From: Adenophora triphylla var. japonica
Taxonomy: Eukaryota > Streptophyta > Magnoliopsida > Asterales > Campanulaceae
DNA: 64,000 nt
Assembly: GCA_022495995.1 (NCBI GenBank)
Contig: JAFEMH010005411.1
Span: 62,001-126,000 of the forward strand
Direction of reading: 5' to 3'
The notes under the pieces are model-generated. The model saw only the letters and a program-made list of their open reading frames with translations, was not told the origin of the DNA and searched no databases. Position numbers and translations under genes: made by a program. Positions 30,546 through 42,032 of the stretch are shown in pieces. Position 1 is the first letter of the stretch, and every line of letters starts with the position of its first letter.

Positions 30546-33174
30546 CTAACTTGCAAATCCCACAACGATTCTTTTTTTTTGCAACTTGCCAATCCATAGA
30601 GTTTCTCGCCGCCTTGACACAGGTCTCCCTTGCTTCTTGTCACGTCGATGCTCCGGGTTAGGGTAAAAACGTGGGACAATATGATCTACATTCCAATAGG
30701 CCTCGTCATGGATTGGATGAAAAGAGCAACTCCACGTCTTGTAGTACGAGGCAAGGCTGTAAAAAGGATAAATATAACTCATACCATCGACACTTTGCGA
30801 TTTGAAACACGCAAGCACATGCGAACAAGGGTAATGATATTGCATCCATTTGCCACAAGTGCATGTTCGATCACGCAATCTCACAACTTGAATGTGTCCA
30901 CCTTTGTCACCACGTACCCTGGTCGTCACACTATAAACACCCACAGACGTAGTGTTAAACCTTGTGACGTGATGAATCCAGCCTTATCCAAGTTGTATCG
31001 ATATCTTCGATCGATTCTCTCACTGAATTGTAGCGTGGCATTTGGTGGTGGGATGCCATTAGGATCTCCCCCTAAAGCACTAATTGCTTTAGTGAGTCTA
31101 TCTTGAAAGTATGCCACACACCTATAGAATGAGGTCTCAACAACTGCTGAAATTGGCATTCCCCGAGCTCCTTTCATAACGCCATTAAAAACTTCAGACA
31201 AATTAGTAGTCTTAATGCCGTACCTATATCCACCATCGTGAGCCATTGTCCACTTTCTAGCATCCAAGTTCTCAAACCATTTATATGCCTCAGGGTTGAT
31301 GATACAAATTTGCCTCAGATAGCATTTAAGCTTTCTATCTTGGGTGGTGCTAACAGCACGCCAAAAAAGATCTTTCAATCCAACGCCCTTGTGAGCTTTA
31401 AGAAAATTAGCTCGCAAGTGCAACATGCACCATCCGTGGATAACATTTCGTGGCCAGTGTGCAATGTCTCCAACCGTGCAAAGGATGCCATTATGCCGAT
31501 CGATATCAAGCAAACTTCACGACCCTTAACAATATGTTTGCATAGAAGATGCGTAAACCAACACCCGCTTCGATAGTCCTCTTTTTCAACAATAGCGAAT
31601 GCGAGAGGAAGTAGACTATCATTTGCGTCGACACCCATGGCAATAAGAATAACCCCTACATATCTTCCATGCAGAATGTGCCATCAACGTAAATAACGGG
31701 ACGACAATGAGTGAATGCTTCCACACAAGTGCCAAATGCCGAGAACACACGATCAAACATACCTAAAGCACAGAGGAGGAGGATCGAATGCTCCACAATG
31801 GTTCCAGAGTTCCACTTTTGGATGGCAGCTAACAAACGTGGCAGTCTTATGTAAGATTCTTCCCAGTCTCCATATGCCTCTGCAATAGCTTTTTGTTTGC
31901 CACACCATGCCTTTCTATATGAAACTTCCTTCCCATAGGATTTTTTTATTTCCGCCTTCACTAGTACAATCTTCAACTCGGGATCAGCCTTAACCGGTTC
32001 CAAAACTTCCCTATGAACTTAGCATCCATGTTTCGATGATTTTGGCTAATTTCGGTTGCAAGCAAGAATGAGGACCCTTGTATTTGGTAATTTCCCAATA
32101 CCCGGCATTCTTCAAACTCACATTCACATAAAAATTGCACGGAAAATCTTTCACCAAACACTCAATAGTCCACTTTCGGGTTGTGCTTCGTTTTACCTTG
32201 AAGCGCAAATTTTTCTTAATATGAAACAACTTCATTTTATGTTGCACCTCTGACTTCTTTGAAAATCGAATACCTTTGGCAATGTCATGATGTTCTACAT
32301 TCCATTCAGCAAAGTCATATTGGTTATCATCATATATCTCCGATCCTTCTCCAATATCATGATAAAATTGATACCCGACTCTCTCATGCACATGATGTTG
32401 TGGTTCTTCGTAAGCAACCAAATGTAACGCCAAATCTTCTCCCTCATTCTCACTAACATCAGTAGGACTACTGCAATCATCATATCCATCGTCAAGATCT
32501 TCATTTAGAAGCAACCCAATATTTTCTTCATAATCTGAATCATTATCATCATCATTATACAATTCCTCACCCTCACCCCCTCCCTCTTCCTCTCTCTCTT
32601 CCTCCCCCTCTTCCTCTTCCTCTTCCTCTTCCTCTTCCTCTTCCTCTTCCTCTCCCTCTCCCTCTTCCTCTTCCTCTTCCTCTTCCTCTTCCACATATGT
32701 TTGTGTACTTGTTCCAGCATCCCTCTGACTATAGCAGCTTAAAGAACCCATCTGGAAGGTATCCATGTCATTAACATACTCATTTTGTAATGGCTCCTCA
32801 TAGGTTTCAAACTCCTCAACATTCACATTATCAACTAAATTTATCTTAACATACAATTGTAAACTACCCAACCCACCAAACTGAGCAGAAACATCAAACA
32901 TGACTTCCATACCCATATCATTGTCGATTACAAATGGAATGTAGTTTGCAATCCCGGGAGCGACAAGATGAGGATATCTACATGTAACTTGCAACTGAAC
33001 AATAGCTCGATCTACCCCAATTTTCTTAGCTAACTTTTTAATCAACTTCTTGTAACTCCACCGAGTTTTAGCCCTAAGTGCACATTTTGGTCCCCTTTCA
33101 AAATGTTCACCTTCAAACGGGTGTTCATCATTTCCTCCCCAATAACACATGAAAATAAGTGGAACTCCAGCCAT
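30546..33174 (-). pseudogene. MULE transposase (mudrA type), frameshifted
   Basis: The start is MAGVPLIFMCYWGG at 33174. Pieces: 33174-32011, 32003-31656, 31638-31375, 31513-30926 and 30944-30546. In order they give an N-terminal PB1-like region, a run of some 50 mostly Glu residues (about 32575-32695), and a MuDR zinc-binding DNA-binding domain (KKSEVQHKMKLFHIKKN..., CLVKDFPCNFYVNV). The MULE transposase core follows (VIYVDGTFCMEDM with the first catalytic Asp, the GVDANDSLLPLAFAIVEKED strand, DRHNGI, HLRANF, LSEVFNGVMK). Last comes a C-terminal SWIM zinc finger (CTCGKWMQYHYPCSHVLA). Frame changes at about 32045, 32005, 31650, 31510 and 30940 disrupt it. A good splice donor about 33299 and acceptor near 33186 suggest a 5' UTR intron. 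This is the element's own recombinase, inactive as read. Confidence 0.92.
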
Positions 33175-33499
33175 ATTTATTCCTAAAAATTGAAAAAAAA
33201 ATTATAAAAAATCTAATTTAACAATATCACTACATTCACAAAAAAATTTAAATAAATACTAAATTTAAATTTCGAACAAAAAATAAGAGGATTAAATGTA
33301 CCTTCTTAATCACCTCTCTTCTCTTCTTCTTGAACTTCTTAATCACCTACTTTCTTCTTCTTCTTCCTTCTTTTCTCCTTCTTCTTCACTGGATTTTTAT
33401 TATGCTAGATTTAACAGATCTGCCGGGGAAGATGAGTTTTGTAAAGCAAATCCGGAATTAGCATTTCCGGATTTGAATTTTTCGAAAAAAAACATTACT

Positions 33500-33929
33500 T
33501 AATTCAATTCAGTTATATTTTGTATTAAAAAAAAAATAAAAAATAGAATCCGGAGTTATCAATTCCGGATTACACTATGAGCGATCGCCCCCCATAAACG
33601 TGCGATCGCTCCCTATTTTCCAGAAAATATTATTTTCCTAATTTATCAGCTTTGGAAAAAAAAAATAGAATCCGGAATTGGTGACGCCGGAGTACACATG
33701 GAGCGATCGCTCTATATAAGGACGCGATCGCTCCCTATTTACGGACATATTATTTTTGAAAATTCAATTTTGGAAAACAAAAAAAAAAAAAAAAAACAAT
33801 TCCGGAATTCATAATCCGGAATTACCAGTTCCGGATTTCAAGCCAAAAGTGCTACTATAGTACTTAAGTTTTTAAAAATGTTATTTTGATATATAAATTT
33901 TTAAAAAGCTATATTTTAAAAAAAAAATC
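33500..33929 (-). repeat. MULE right terminal inverted repeat
   Basis: Inverted copy of 26494-26925 with GCGATCGC at 33581, 33602, 33703 and 33724, and AATTCCGG words between them. Confidence 0.92.
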
Positions 33930-33938
33930 CAAAAAGGG

Positions 33939-34452
33939 CATGATCGAACACACTGTTAACTTATTTGACTGCTCAATGACCACAAATCTTGCACTTACGA
34001 TAGCAATGTTTCAAATTACATAACACTTGGTCTGAATAACAAAATTAATGATTCATAATTGAACATGAGCAGCGTGGCGTGGGATCAAAACTCATAGATT
34101 CACTGCACCAAATGTACATCACATGATTCTAATCTACTCACAACCCAATCTTAAACAGGATAGATCGATAAAATGAGTTTGTCAGTAAAATTAAAATTAA
34201 TCCAAAAACTGAAACATGGGTATAACAATAAAATTAAGAAAATAAAATAATCAATGAACCCTAATAAAAGAACAGAACCAATGTTTGATCAAGATCAAGG
34301 AATCTTACCTGAAATCATCGGATTTCCACATCTGGATATCCAGGAGAGTGCTCCTCCAGCAGCACAGCAAAGCTTCAGCATTTCAAAACAACCCAATTGA
34401 AAAGACAAGAAAATGCATGGAAAACATGGGAATGTTTGTTTGATAGATATAT

Positions 34453-34506
<54 letters not shown>

Positions 34507-34580
34507 TTGTTTATATAGAGGGAGAGTGGACCGAAAACATGAAAGCAATAAATGTGATTGGCAAGAGTCAATCACGTAAA
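33939..34580. other. Unassigned stretch with (GA)n microsatellite
   Basis: No gene is recognised. It contains a (GA)n run at about 34456-34500. The Arg-Glu and Ser-Leu frames over it are repeat translations. The sequence before it is AT-rich and ordinary. Confidence 0.6.
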
Positions 34581-34599
34581 AATGGGGATAGTTATGCAC

Positions 34600-36050
34600 T
34601 ATCAGGTAATTGTAGTATGTAATCAGTAGGTTTGTCTGTGTATATATTTCTTGTAATTATCCCTTTGATTAAGATAGATAGATTAAGATAGAATATTAGT
34701 TTTATTGACTTTATATTTTCCATGTAAAGAGCATATTGTATTCTATTTATTCAAGGAGTCAAAAACAACCACAATAGGTTGATTTTTCAGTGAAATCTTT
34801 CTCTCTCTCGTGAGTCTATTTCTTTTCTTTCAGCCTGTGATCTTCTTCTTCCTGTTCTTTATGCTTTCATTGCAGGTGCTTTATTCGTACATGGTATCAG
34901 AGCAAATTAATAGCCATGGGGGATGATGCAACGAAAACCGTGGCTACTACCGATCCTGAGACTAGTAATCCGCATAACAAGTATGGCCTCCCCATTCTCT
35001 TTAACGTCTAGTCATATATAGGCTATCAAATGAGAACTAACAAAATTGGAGTTCTCTCTTCATGTCTATGTTAGAAATCCATTTTCTCACTCATGTTATT
35101 ACTGAAAAAAACCCACCTCCCTGAACCTTGTCTAATAATACCACCACTGTCAATCCTGACTACGAAAAATTCACACACACTTCTCGTTTCGTATTAGGGT
35201 GGATAAAAGCCACCGTCACTTCTGAGGTCCAACCACATGTCGTCAACCCGTGTCAAACTGCACCCAAGGCATGAGATCTCCTTGCTAAAGAATTCGGTGT
35301 TGCCTCCACCATTCATATACAAAAACTCCAAGAGGAGCTTCACGGCCTCACTCTATCTCCCGGCATGACTATTCAGGACTATGTCCTTCGTGCCAAAACC
35401 ATATCTCATTCTCTCACTGGAGCCGGTGAAGCTGTGTCCACCAATACTCTCCGTTGAATTTTAGGTGGTCTAGGACATACATATAAAGAGTTTATCACCA
35501 CTCAAAACTCCAAGGGGGATACCTCAATTGAGGATCTTAAAGATCTTTTACTCCAAGAAGAAGCTCTACAGAAAAGATTTTCAAACCAAACCCATTCCAA
35601 CCTAAGTGCTCTTACATCCTCAAAAGAACCTGAATCACCCAAAATCGTGCCTACTCCTTCATTCGGTATTAATGCTGGGAGGGGGGTCTCAGGTTTTTAT
35701 CCTAATGGGTCAGGAGGTTTTTTCTTCATGCCTAATAATTCTCGTGGCAATGGTTGTCGTAATCAAAATCGAAACAAAAACAAAAATCATGGCAGAGGTC
35801 TCTTACCAATTCCCTCAAATTTTTAGCCTATTCGGCAGCCTCCTCCCCATCCTCCATACACTCCCCCAAACCGGTTTATGAGTCCAGATCCAAACACTGT
35901 TTCGTGTCAACTCTGCAAGAAAAAAGGCCACGAAGCCGATACATGTTATCATCGAGGGAACTATGCTTATTCTGCTCAATATTATCCTCATATAAGTCTC
36001 TCTCAGCTTTGTGAAGCATTCCAAATCGAGACATTAATTTTCTTTTAATT
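34600..36050 (+). pseudogene. Copia LTR end, primer site and gag remnant
   Basis: 34600-34890 looks like the end of a short Copia LTR (AT-rich, ...CTTTCTCTCTCTCGTGAG...), followed by the initiator-Met primer site TGGTATCAGAGC at 34894-34905. A gag reading follows (MGDDATKTVATTDPETSNP at 34916), then degenerate capsid-like sequence, then a CCHC-type knuckle CQLCKKKGHEADTCYH near 35910. Stops and frameshifts are frequent and there is no pol. It is an old, 3'-truncated Copia remnant, probably Ale/Tork-type. Confidence 0.75.
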
Positions 36051-36059
36051 TTTGGATAC

Positions 36060-36360
36060 TTGTAAATGCAATGCAACTAGCACACTTGATTGTAGTGAGA
36101 AATTAAGAAGAGAAAATTACTGCAGAAATTTTCTTAAACAATTCGTGTAATTGTCAAGAAAGACAGTGAGGGGTGGACATATGAGAAGTTACTTACTATA
36201 AATCAATTTAAATCTTTTGTTCTCTACTTACTTTCACACACACATACATTTACTTTTCTTGTTAATTCTTTCATTATTAATTACTATTCCCCTGCATAAC
36301 TATATATTATGTCGGACAATATACAATCTAACCTCAACTGCCTTACCTGTTTTATCTTAT
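36060..36360 (+). mobile_element. Diverged Sirevirus-like LTR remnant
   Basis: Around 36147-36260 the order TTGTCAAGA..GACAGTG..GGGGTGGA, then ACTTTCACACACACA, parallels the 3' part of the Sirevirus LTR (13505-13600), with many substitutions. The boundaries are unclear and no coding part remains. A (TA)n run lies at about 36384-36400. Confidence 0.5.
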
Positions 36361-37305
36361 TCCAGATGGACCTTTTGTGTGTGTATATATATATATATAA
36401 TAAACTTTATAAATCAACATTAGTTGCACAATATACATGGTGCGTACGTGAGCATTGTTTGTTTACGAAGGAGGCCATCTTATTGTCGTTTGTTCACATG
36501 CTTATGATTATTTCCCTTTTCACCTTAATCTTACTACATTTGTCTAGTTTGTAGAGATAAAATTATTAATATTATTTCAAGATTTCATGAAAAATAATTA
36601 CCCTTATAAAATTCTATCATTTTTCTCAAACGAATTCATATAAAATTCTTAAAATTATCATTTGACTCATGAAAATTTTCTCAGAATGTCTCTTAAATAA
36701 AAAATAGATATTCATTGGTACATGTGAACTTTTTGTTATAATCTAATAAAATTCTTGTCTAGGCCCAAATTGATACAATTGTTGATGATTTAAGTAAAAT
36801 CATTGGTCATTTAGTATAGTCGGGGTTTATGTTTTGAAGATGGGTAAGCTCGGGAATACTATATTGTGAATTTGGGGGGTGCAGAGTGCACATTCACATA
36901 AGTTTTACGGGCTTACGAGTGTTAATAATCAAGTATTTTGGTTCCTTTCGATTTATGGTTTTTGCAACAAATAACCCTGGCTGTGGTCTCTCTATAGTGT
37001 GTCCTATTTTGAAATTTGAAAATTGGTTGGACAGTTATTTTGGTAACTGTTGGAATTCCAAGGGATACAACCATTTGAAAGACAGTTTGATTGTCTGCAA
37101 GGGACACATATATACTATATAATAGTTCCATCATCTTCATTTTGAAGATATAAAAAATTAATACTCCAAAAGTAATCTCCTATTTTAGTGCAATAACAGG
37201 AGGGCAATTGTAGTCTTATCCCACAAGGATATTCGAGTAACCCAGGGCATTTGATAGGGTCGAATAATTCTTGCAGGAAAGTGTTTCAATGCATGATTCT
37301 ACAAT
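36361..37305. other. Unassigned AT-rich stretch
   Basis: No gene, terminal repeat or domain could be recognised. The last bases (ATATC, 37306-37310) are the left target duplication of the Retand element that follows. Confidence 0.5.
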
Positions 37306-37310
37306 ATATC

Positions 37311-38070
37311 TGATGATGCCAAAATCGTCAAATCAGCCCAAATCCAAGCGTCGAATGCTCCGGCGATTGCAAGGCCTGAAAATAAGAGAAAACACGTAAA
37401 CTAAGCCGGGGCGGATCCGGCTAAAGGCCCTCCGGCGTGAGAGTAAGTTCACGGTTGATATTAGAGAAATCAAATTGACAGAGTTTCTCCAATGTAAAAA
37501 GTAACGTACCAAATAATGAGCCATGGGGCTTGTATTTATAGGAATGGATAGATAGAATCCATGTTGGAATGAACTTGTAATGAGATAAGATATAACTCTA
37601 ATAGAATTATATCTGTTAAGGAGTCCTTGTTTGACTTGAATTAATATTGGTAATTGTAATCCTGATTGGGTTACAACTGTGTAATCCTTGTTGAATAAGG
37701 ATTGTAATCAAGCTAGCCGGAACGCCGAGGAAGGCAAATGTTTTTCCTCAGCCTTTGGCAAATATGCTGAGGAGAATGATCCCGCTTTCCTCGTCACTTG
37801 ACGGTTGTGCCAGGCATGAAAAGATGCCGGGGAGAATTCTTTTGTTTCCTCGGTAATTGGTGACATGCCGAGCAAAGAACTTTTCTCTCCTCGGTAATTG
37901 AGACAGGCCGGCCCAAGAATGGCGACATAAGGCCAAGGTAAATGTTCCTCGGCATACGAGGAAGAGAATGCTCGGCCCCAATACTTGATGAATATATAAT
38001 ATCCATGGCCCAATATAGTTGGGCCCAGGTTCGGGCAAGCCCATGTTCGTAGCTCGGTTTATACTGCTCA
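37311..38070 (-). mobile_element. Retand 3' LTR
   Basis: 760 bp, TGATGATGCC...ATACTGCTCA as read on plus. It matches 49247-50001 apart from a small indel (TTGTGCCAGGC versus ACAGGCC, about 37802) and a few substitutions. The minus-strand TATAAATA box is at 37533-37540. Confidence 0.96.
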
Positions 38071-38084
38071 GTGGCCCCCAACTT
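38071..38084 (-). other. Retand polypurine tract
   Basis: AAGTTGGGGGCCAC on the minus strand, directly before the 3' LTR start. Confidence 0.8.
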
Positions 38085-38307
38085 TCTAGCTCCGGCTTTG
38101 ACAAGTAGAAAGTTAGCTCGTCCTCGGCATATGGGATACGAACAGGTTTTACACGCGTCATTGGTGGGTATCTGACGGTTACTATTCTGATGATGACATG
38201 GGGCCCCCCAGTCTCGTCACGCCTTGATAACTGTGTTTAGCATTTAATTCTTGGGGCGCCTCACCCGAATCTACGCTTTACCCATGGGTCGACCCGATTT
38301 GGGGAGG

Positions 38308-38315
38308 TATAAAAG
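38308..38315 (+). promoter_or_regulatory. TATA box of the Retand antisense gene
   Basis: TATAAAAG in GGGGAGGTATAAAAGCTAAAACC on the plus strand, about 390 bp before the antisense ATG (38700) and inside the element, not in the LTR. Sequence after it resembles a plant 5' leader. Confidence 0.65.
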
Positions 38316-38699
38316 CTAAAACCCCTTTCATTTTACTCTTTACAAACCCCAAGCAATTGAGAGCAAAGGCGAAAGAGATTTCCGGCGAACACAGCACTCT
38401 TCAAACCCAGTTCCCGGCGAGCTTGATTTTTCCGGCGAAGTCGCTTTCTGCATTGATTCCCTTCATTCTTGCAAACTCGTGTATGAAATTTCTCCTTTTC
38501 TTATAACTTCCTTTCATGTTCCAGCGTTTTCTAGGGTTTAGGAGTGATTTTGTCCATGCCAAGAACTGCCATTGTTGAAGGTTGAAGCTTTTCTTGATAA
38601 AAACTTTAAAAACTTCAGTTCTTTAATTCTCTTTGCATTTTATATGAAATTTCTGGACTATTGAATGAACTCCCCCTTCGTTTTTGATTCCCCTTAGAA

Positions 38700-41600
38700 A
38701 TGGCTCGATCTTGGGACCATTCTCCCCGATTCCGTTATGGATATCATACTGGAAATTTGAGGGTCTATCGTAGAGAGAGGGGTCCATGGTTGATGCTGAA
38801 CTTGGATGATATAAGCAAGCAGTTGAGGGGTTATGGTCGCTCTCGTTTATTCATCCAATACCCGGATTCTACAAGAATAGATAGGATTGATTCCGGGTCA
38901 CCAAATATTATAGTGTTTGGGGATAGGGCTGAGATGGTGGAGCACATCGAACCCGTTCTACCCGGCCTCCAATCGCGAAATGCGTGAGCGTCTGCGAGGT
39001 ACGGCCCCCTCCTCGGCTTTATGAAATGACGAGGAAGGAGATCTTCCTTCCTCGGCCTTATGGAATGACGAGGAGGGGAATCTTCCTTCCCCGTCATTTA
39101 ATCAGCCATTGACGAGGTAAATAATTTGGTCTCCTCGTCTTTATGCAGATATGACGGGAAGAGAAGGAGAGCCCTCCTCGTCTACTCAAATAGTTAATGC
39201 CTTCGTTGAAGGTGCTCAAGCTGATGCCCGCCTTGTCCGACGAAGAAGCCGAGGAGCAGGTAGCCGAGGAAAGCAAATTGAGAGGGCACCAAAACCTGGG
39301 GATCCCATGATTGAAAAATTGTACTCCAAGTACAAAGTGGATCGTGCTGAATATAAATTAACTTATATGGGCAAGATAGAGCCGAAGACGGAGAAAGAAG
39401 AGACGGCCTTCTATTATAGCCAAGATTACGTCCATTTTTATTTCAAACAGTTCCAACAAGGACTCCGTCTTCCCCTAGACCCCTTCATTTGTGAATTTTT
39501 GGATGATGTAAAGGCAGTGCCGGCCATGCTAGGAGCCAATGGTACTAGGGTTTTGGTTAGCTTTATCATCCTCTGCCGTAGTTTAGGCTATGAGCCGACC
39601 ATGGGAGCCTTCCGTCACTTCTACATTGTCCAAGTCATCAAGGAACAATGGCTGGTAGTAATTAGGAGTGCCAATAGGAAACCAAAATTGCTCCTCCCCA
39701 TGTCTAGTAAAGTTCCAGGCTGGGACAACCATGTTATCCGAGTTGAGAGCCGCCAAGGCTGGGAGTTCCAATCTCCTTGTGACGATCCAACCTCCTCCTT
39801 TGCCGTCCAACAATACGGGTGGACCAAAGATTTGATCAAAGCGTGGAAGAATTTGCTAGGGTAGGGTCCTGGATCGAAGCAAGTTGAGTCCTCGGACCAT
39901 TTCTACATCCAGTGTGATTGATGCCGGGGAACGAGGACGGGGTAGCTCCCCTTGTAAATGTTAAAAGAGGGCGACGCTTCAACGATTGGACGGTACATCC
40001 AGGCTTCGTATTTCACGAGGATTGTATCAGGTGCCATGATGAGCGTCCCCGTGACCAATGTATTGGAGCACCTAACATTGTTGGACGTAAATTTTTATCT
40101 TTTAACACTTGTAATTTTTGTCATATTATTTTGCTCGTATTTGACCTTGGGTTTCCTTGCTCGTACTTGACCATTTCTTCCTTGTCTTTTACAGATCTGA
40201 CCACCGAGGAAGAAGCTACCCTTGCAATGGAGAGACTGAGCCCTCAGGAGCTCGTAAAGAGGAAGAGGAGGTTGAGCAAGAAAACCGCTCTAACAGAAAG
40301 GAGGGAGGATGCTAATGCACGTAACCTCATCCTTAATGTTCAGACTGACCAACCCCTCCCCCTTAAATTGCACGGGGAAGTGGATGCCGAGGATCCGGCT
40401 GCTGATAATCAATCCAACCCATCAACTGTAGAGGGGCATAGCCTCCATGTTGATGCCGAGGAAGAAGCAACTGAGGAAGCTAACCTCGTCCAAAGGAGGT
40501 CCTGTAAAAGAACTCCAAGTGCCGGTGAGGAGCCGGGCCGCCAAACGGCAAGCGTCGGTGCGGCCCCCGAGGTTGATGCTCCCCCCTCCCTTGACCGTTC
40601 GCCAGCCAAGACTATTGAAGAGGCCGACGAGCTGGCCAAAAATATGTCTCTTGGCATTCCTCGTCTTAGGGGACTCCCCCTGTTGGCAAGGGAGGGACCC
40701 TTGGTGAGATTGGGCCGAGCTCCCATCCAAAGGGCCATGGACGAGGATGCTTATGAAATCCTTTGCAAAGAGGGTCCTAACGAGGATACTGTGCTTTGCC
40801 ACAAGGGACTCCTGCTTGCTGAGGTAAATGTTGATCCCTTTCTGGGTTATTATCTTTGATATTGGATTTGTCTTCCTAACGATGATTTTATCTTTCAGTT
40901 GGCTTCAGTCACGGCGTACGAGAACGTGCTGGCCAAGAAGAAGACAAGGCGCCTGAATGAGGCCAAGGCAGCTCAAGCAAAGAGCGAAAAAGAAAAGTCT
41001 TCCTTGGCTAAACTTTTAGAAGCCAAGGATGCTGAGCTTGCAGCGGCCAAGGCCAAGGTTGAGGCCGAGGTAAAAAGGGCCGAGGAAGAAAGATCAAAAG
41101 CCGAGGAACATCTCCGGCTCAAAAGTGAAGAGCTTGCCCGTGCCAGGCGTATAAGGTCGAGCTTCGCACCAAGGCCGAGGAAGCCGAGGCCAAGTGCCGA
41201 GGATTGGAAGCTACCCTTCCAAACCTAGGGAGGAAGAGGCCGTAGCTCGGTTCAAGGAGAGCTCGGCTTTCAAAGAACTGATGATGGCCAGCTCGGCCTT
41301 CAGAGAGGCTGTTGACGAGCAAACAGCCACCATGTTCGAGGACGGCTACCTCCACTTGGCCAGGAGCATTTTGGCTGATCCCTCCACTTGTCTGGACATC
41401 AACAAGATTGCCCAGCTAATCTGCCGGGATCAATATGCCGAGGAGGTCAGGGCACTCCATCACTTGGTCCCTTATTCTGAGAGCAACATGGAGCTGATAG
41501 CTGCCAAGGATGCCCATGCTTGCAGGGAAGTGTGGAAGCCGGCTTCTGTTGTCCCCGGCAATATCAAAGACCTAGTGGAGGCGATCCAAGACGCCGACGA

Positions 41601-41739
41601 GCCTGAGGACCTAGAGGCCGAGGGAAGGGGAACAACCGAGGAAGCTGATGCCCAAACCCATCAAACGACCCTTCCTCCACCTGGCTCCAATAATACTAGC
41701 TGGCTAGAAGAGCCCTTTGATGATGCTCAGCCATCTTAG
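38700..41739 (+). pseudogene. Antisense gene of Retand element (PF04195-like domain, coiled coil)
   Basis: The gene is opposite in strand to gag-pol, with its own TATA box. Proposed exons: 38700-38998 (MARSWDHSPRFRYGYHTG...), 39148-40086, 40199-40822 and 40899-41739, with introns CGAG|GTACGG..ATGCAG, GAC|GTAAAT..TTACAG and GAG|GTAAAT..TTTCAG. The second exon holds a 'putative gypsy type transposon' (PF04195)-like domain (VHFYFKQFQQGLRLPLDPFI, TRVLVSFIILCRSLGYEPT). Later exons are acidic/proline-rich. The last encodes a long Ala/Glu/Lys coiled coil (AKLLEAKDAELAAAKAKVEA) and an acidic C-terminus. Breaks: a TGA near 38985, a stop at 39862-39864, a frame change near 39900 and one near 41190. Such antisense extra genes occur in Tat-clade elements; their biochemical role is unknown. 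Confidence 0.8.
38999..39147 (+). repeat. Inverted/direct repeats inside antisense-gene intron
   Basis: The first intron is made largely of two imperfect 54-bp units (CCTCGGC(C)TTATG(G)AATGACGAGGA, then ATCTTCCTTCC) whose CCTCGGC and GACGAGG ends are partly inverted. The intron ends CTTTATGCAG. Confidence 0.7.
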
Positions 41740-42032
41740 GATAGTTTTTCCTTTTTTGCTTCTTGTAATAGACAATAGGATCTTGTAATTTCCATTTGAA
41801 TGTCAATGAAAAAATCCTTTGTCATGATTCTTGTTATTTCAATAACTTGCTCGTATCCTTGCATGCTAGGCAGAGGCACTGGACTTGAGAAGGTGGGATC
41901 CAAAGAAAGTCCCTTATTGCTTACATATTGAACAAGTGGTTTGGCCGAGGAAGTTTCCTCGGCTTTAACTATGCTCGTACGTCATTTAGGCCGAGGAAAT
42001 TTTCCTTAGCTTTGAATATGACTTGTGATCCT

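Larger units (their letters stand above)
26494..33929 (+). mobile_element. Mutator-like element (MULE), 7.4 kb
   Basis: Inverted termini GAATTTTTTTTTAAAATATAG and its near-complement at the right end are flanked by a perfect 9-bp duplication CAAAAAGGG (26485-26493, 33930-33938), the hallmark of Mutator insertions. Long terminal inverted repeats of about 430 bp enclose two convergent genes: a plant mobile domain gene (plus) and a mudrA-type transposase (minus). Both genes appear to start with a purine-rich leader exon next to a TIR and a 5' UTR intron. The TIRs are still very similar, but the genes carry lesions. Confidence 0.95.

Noticed and set aside
32505..32720. Lys-Arg repeat ORF on the minus strand
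   Set aside because: Frame shadow of the Glu-rich run in the MULE transposase.
26702..33731. GCGATCGC as the cyanobacterial HIP1 word, suggesting contamination or transfer
   Set aside because: The word is confined to a plant MULE with matching TIRs and plant-type introns; the identity with HIP1 is coincidence.
34397..34599. Arg-Glu and Ser-Leu repeat ORFs
   Set aside because: Translations of the (GA)n microsatellite.
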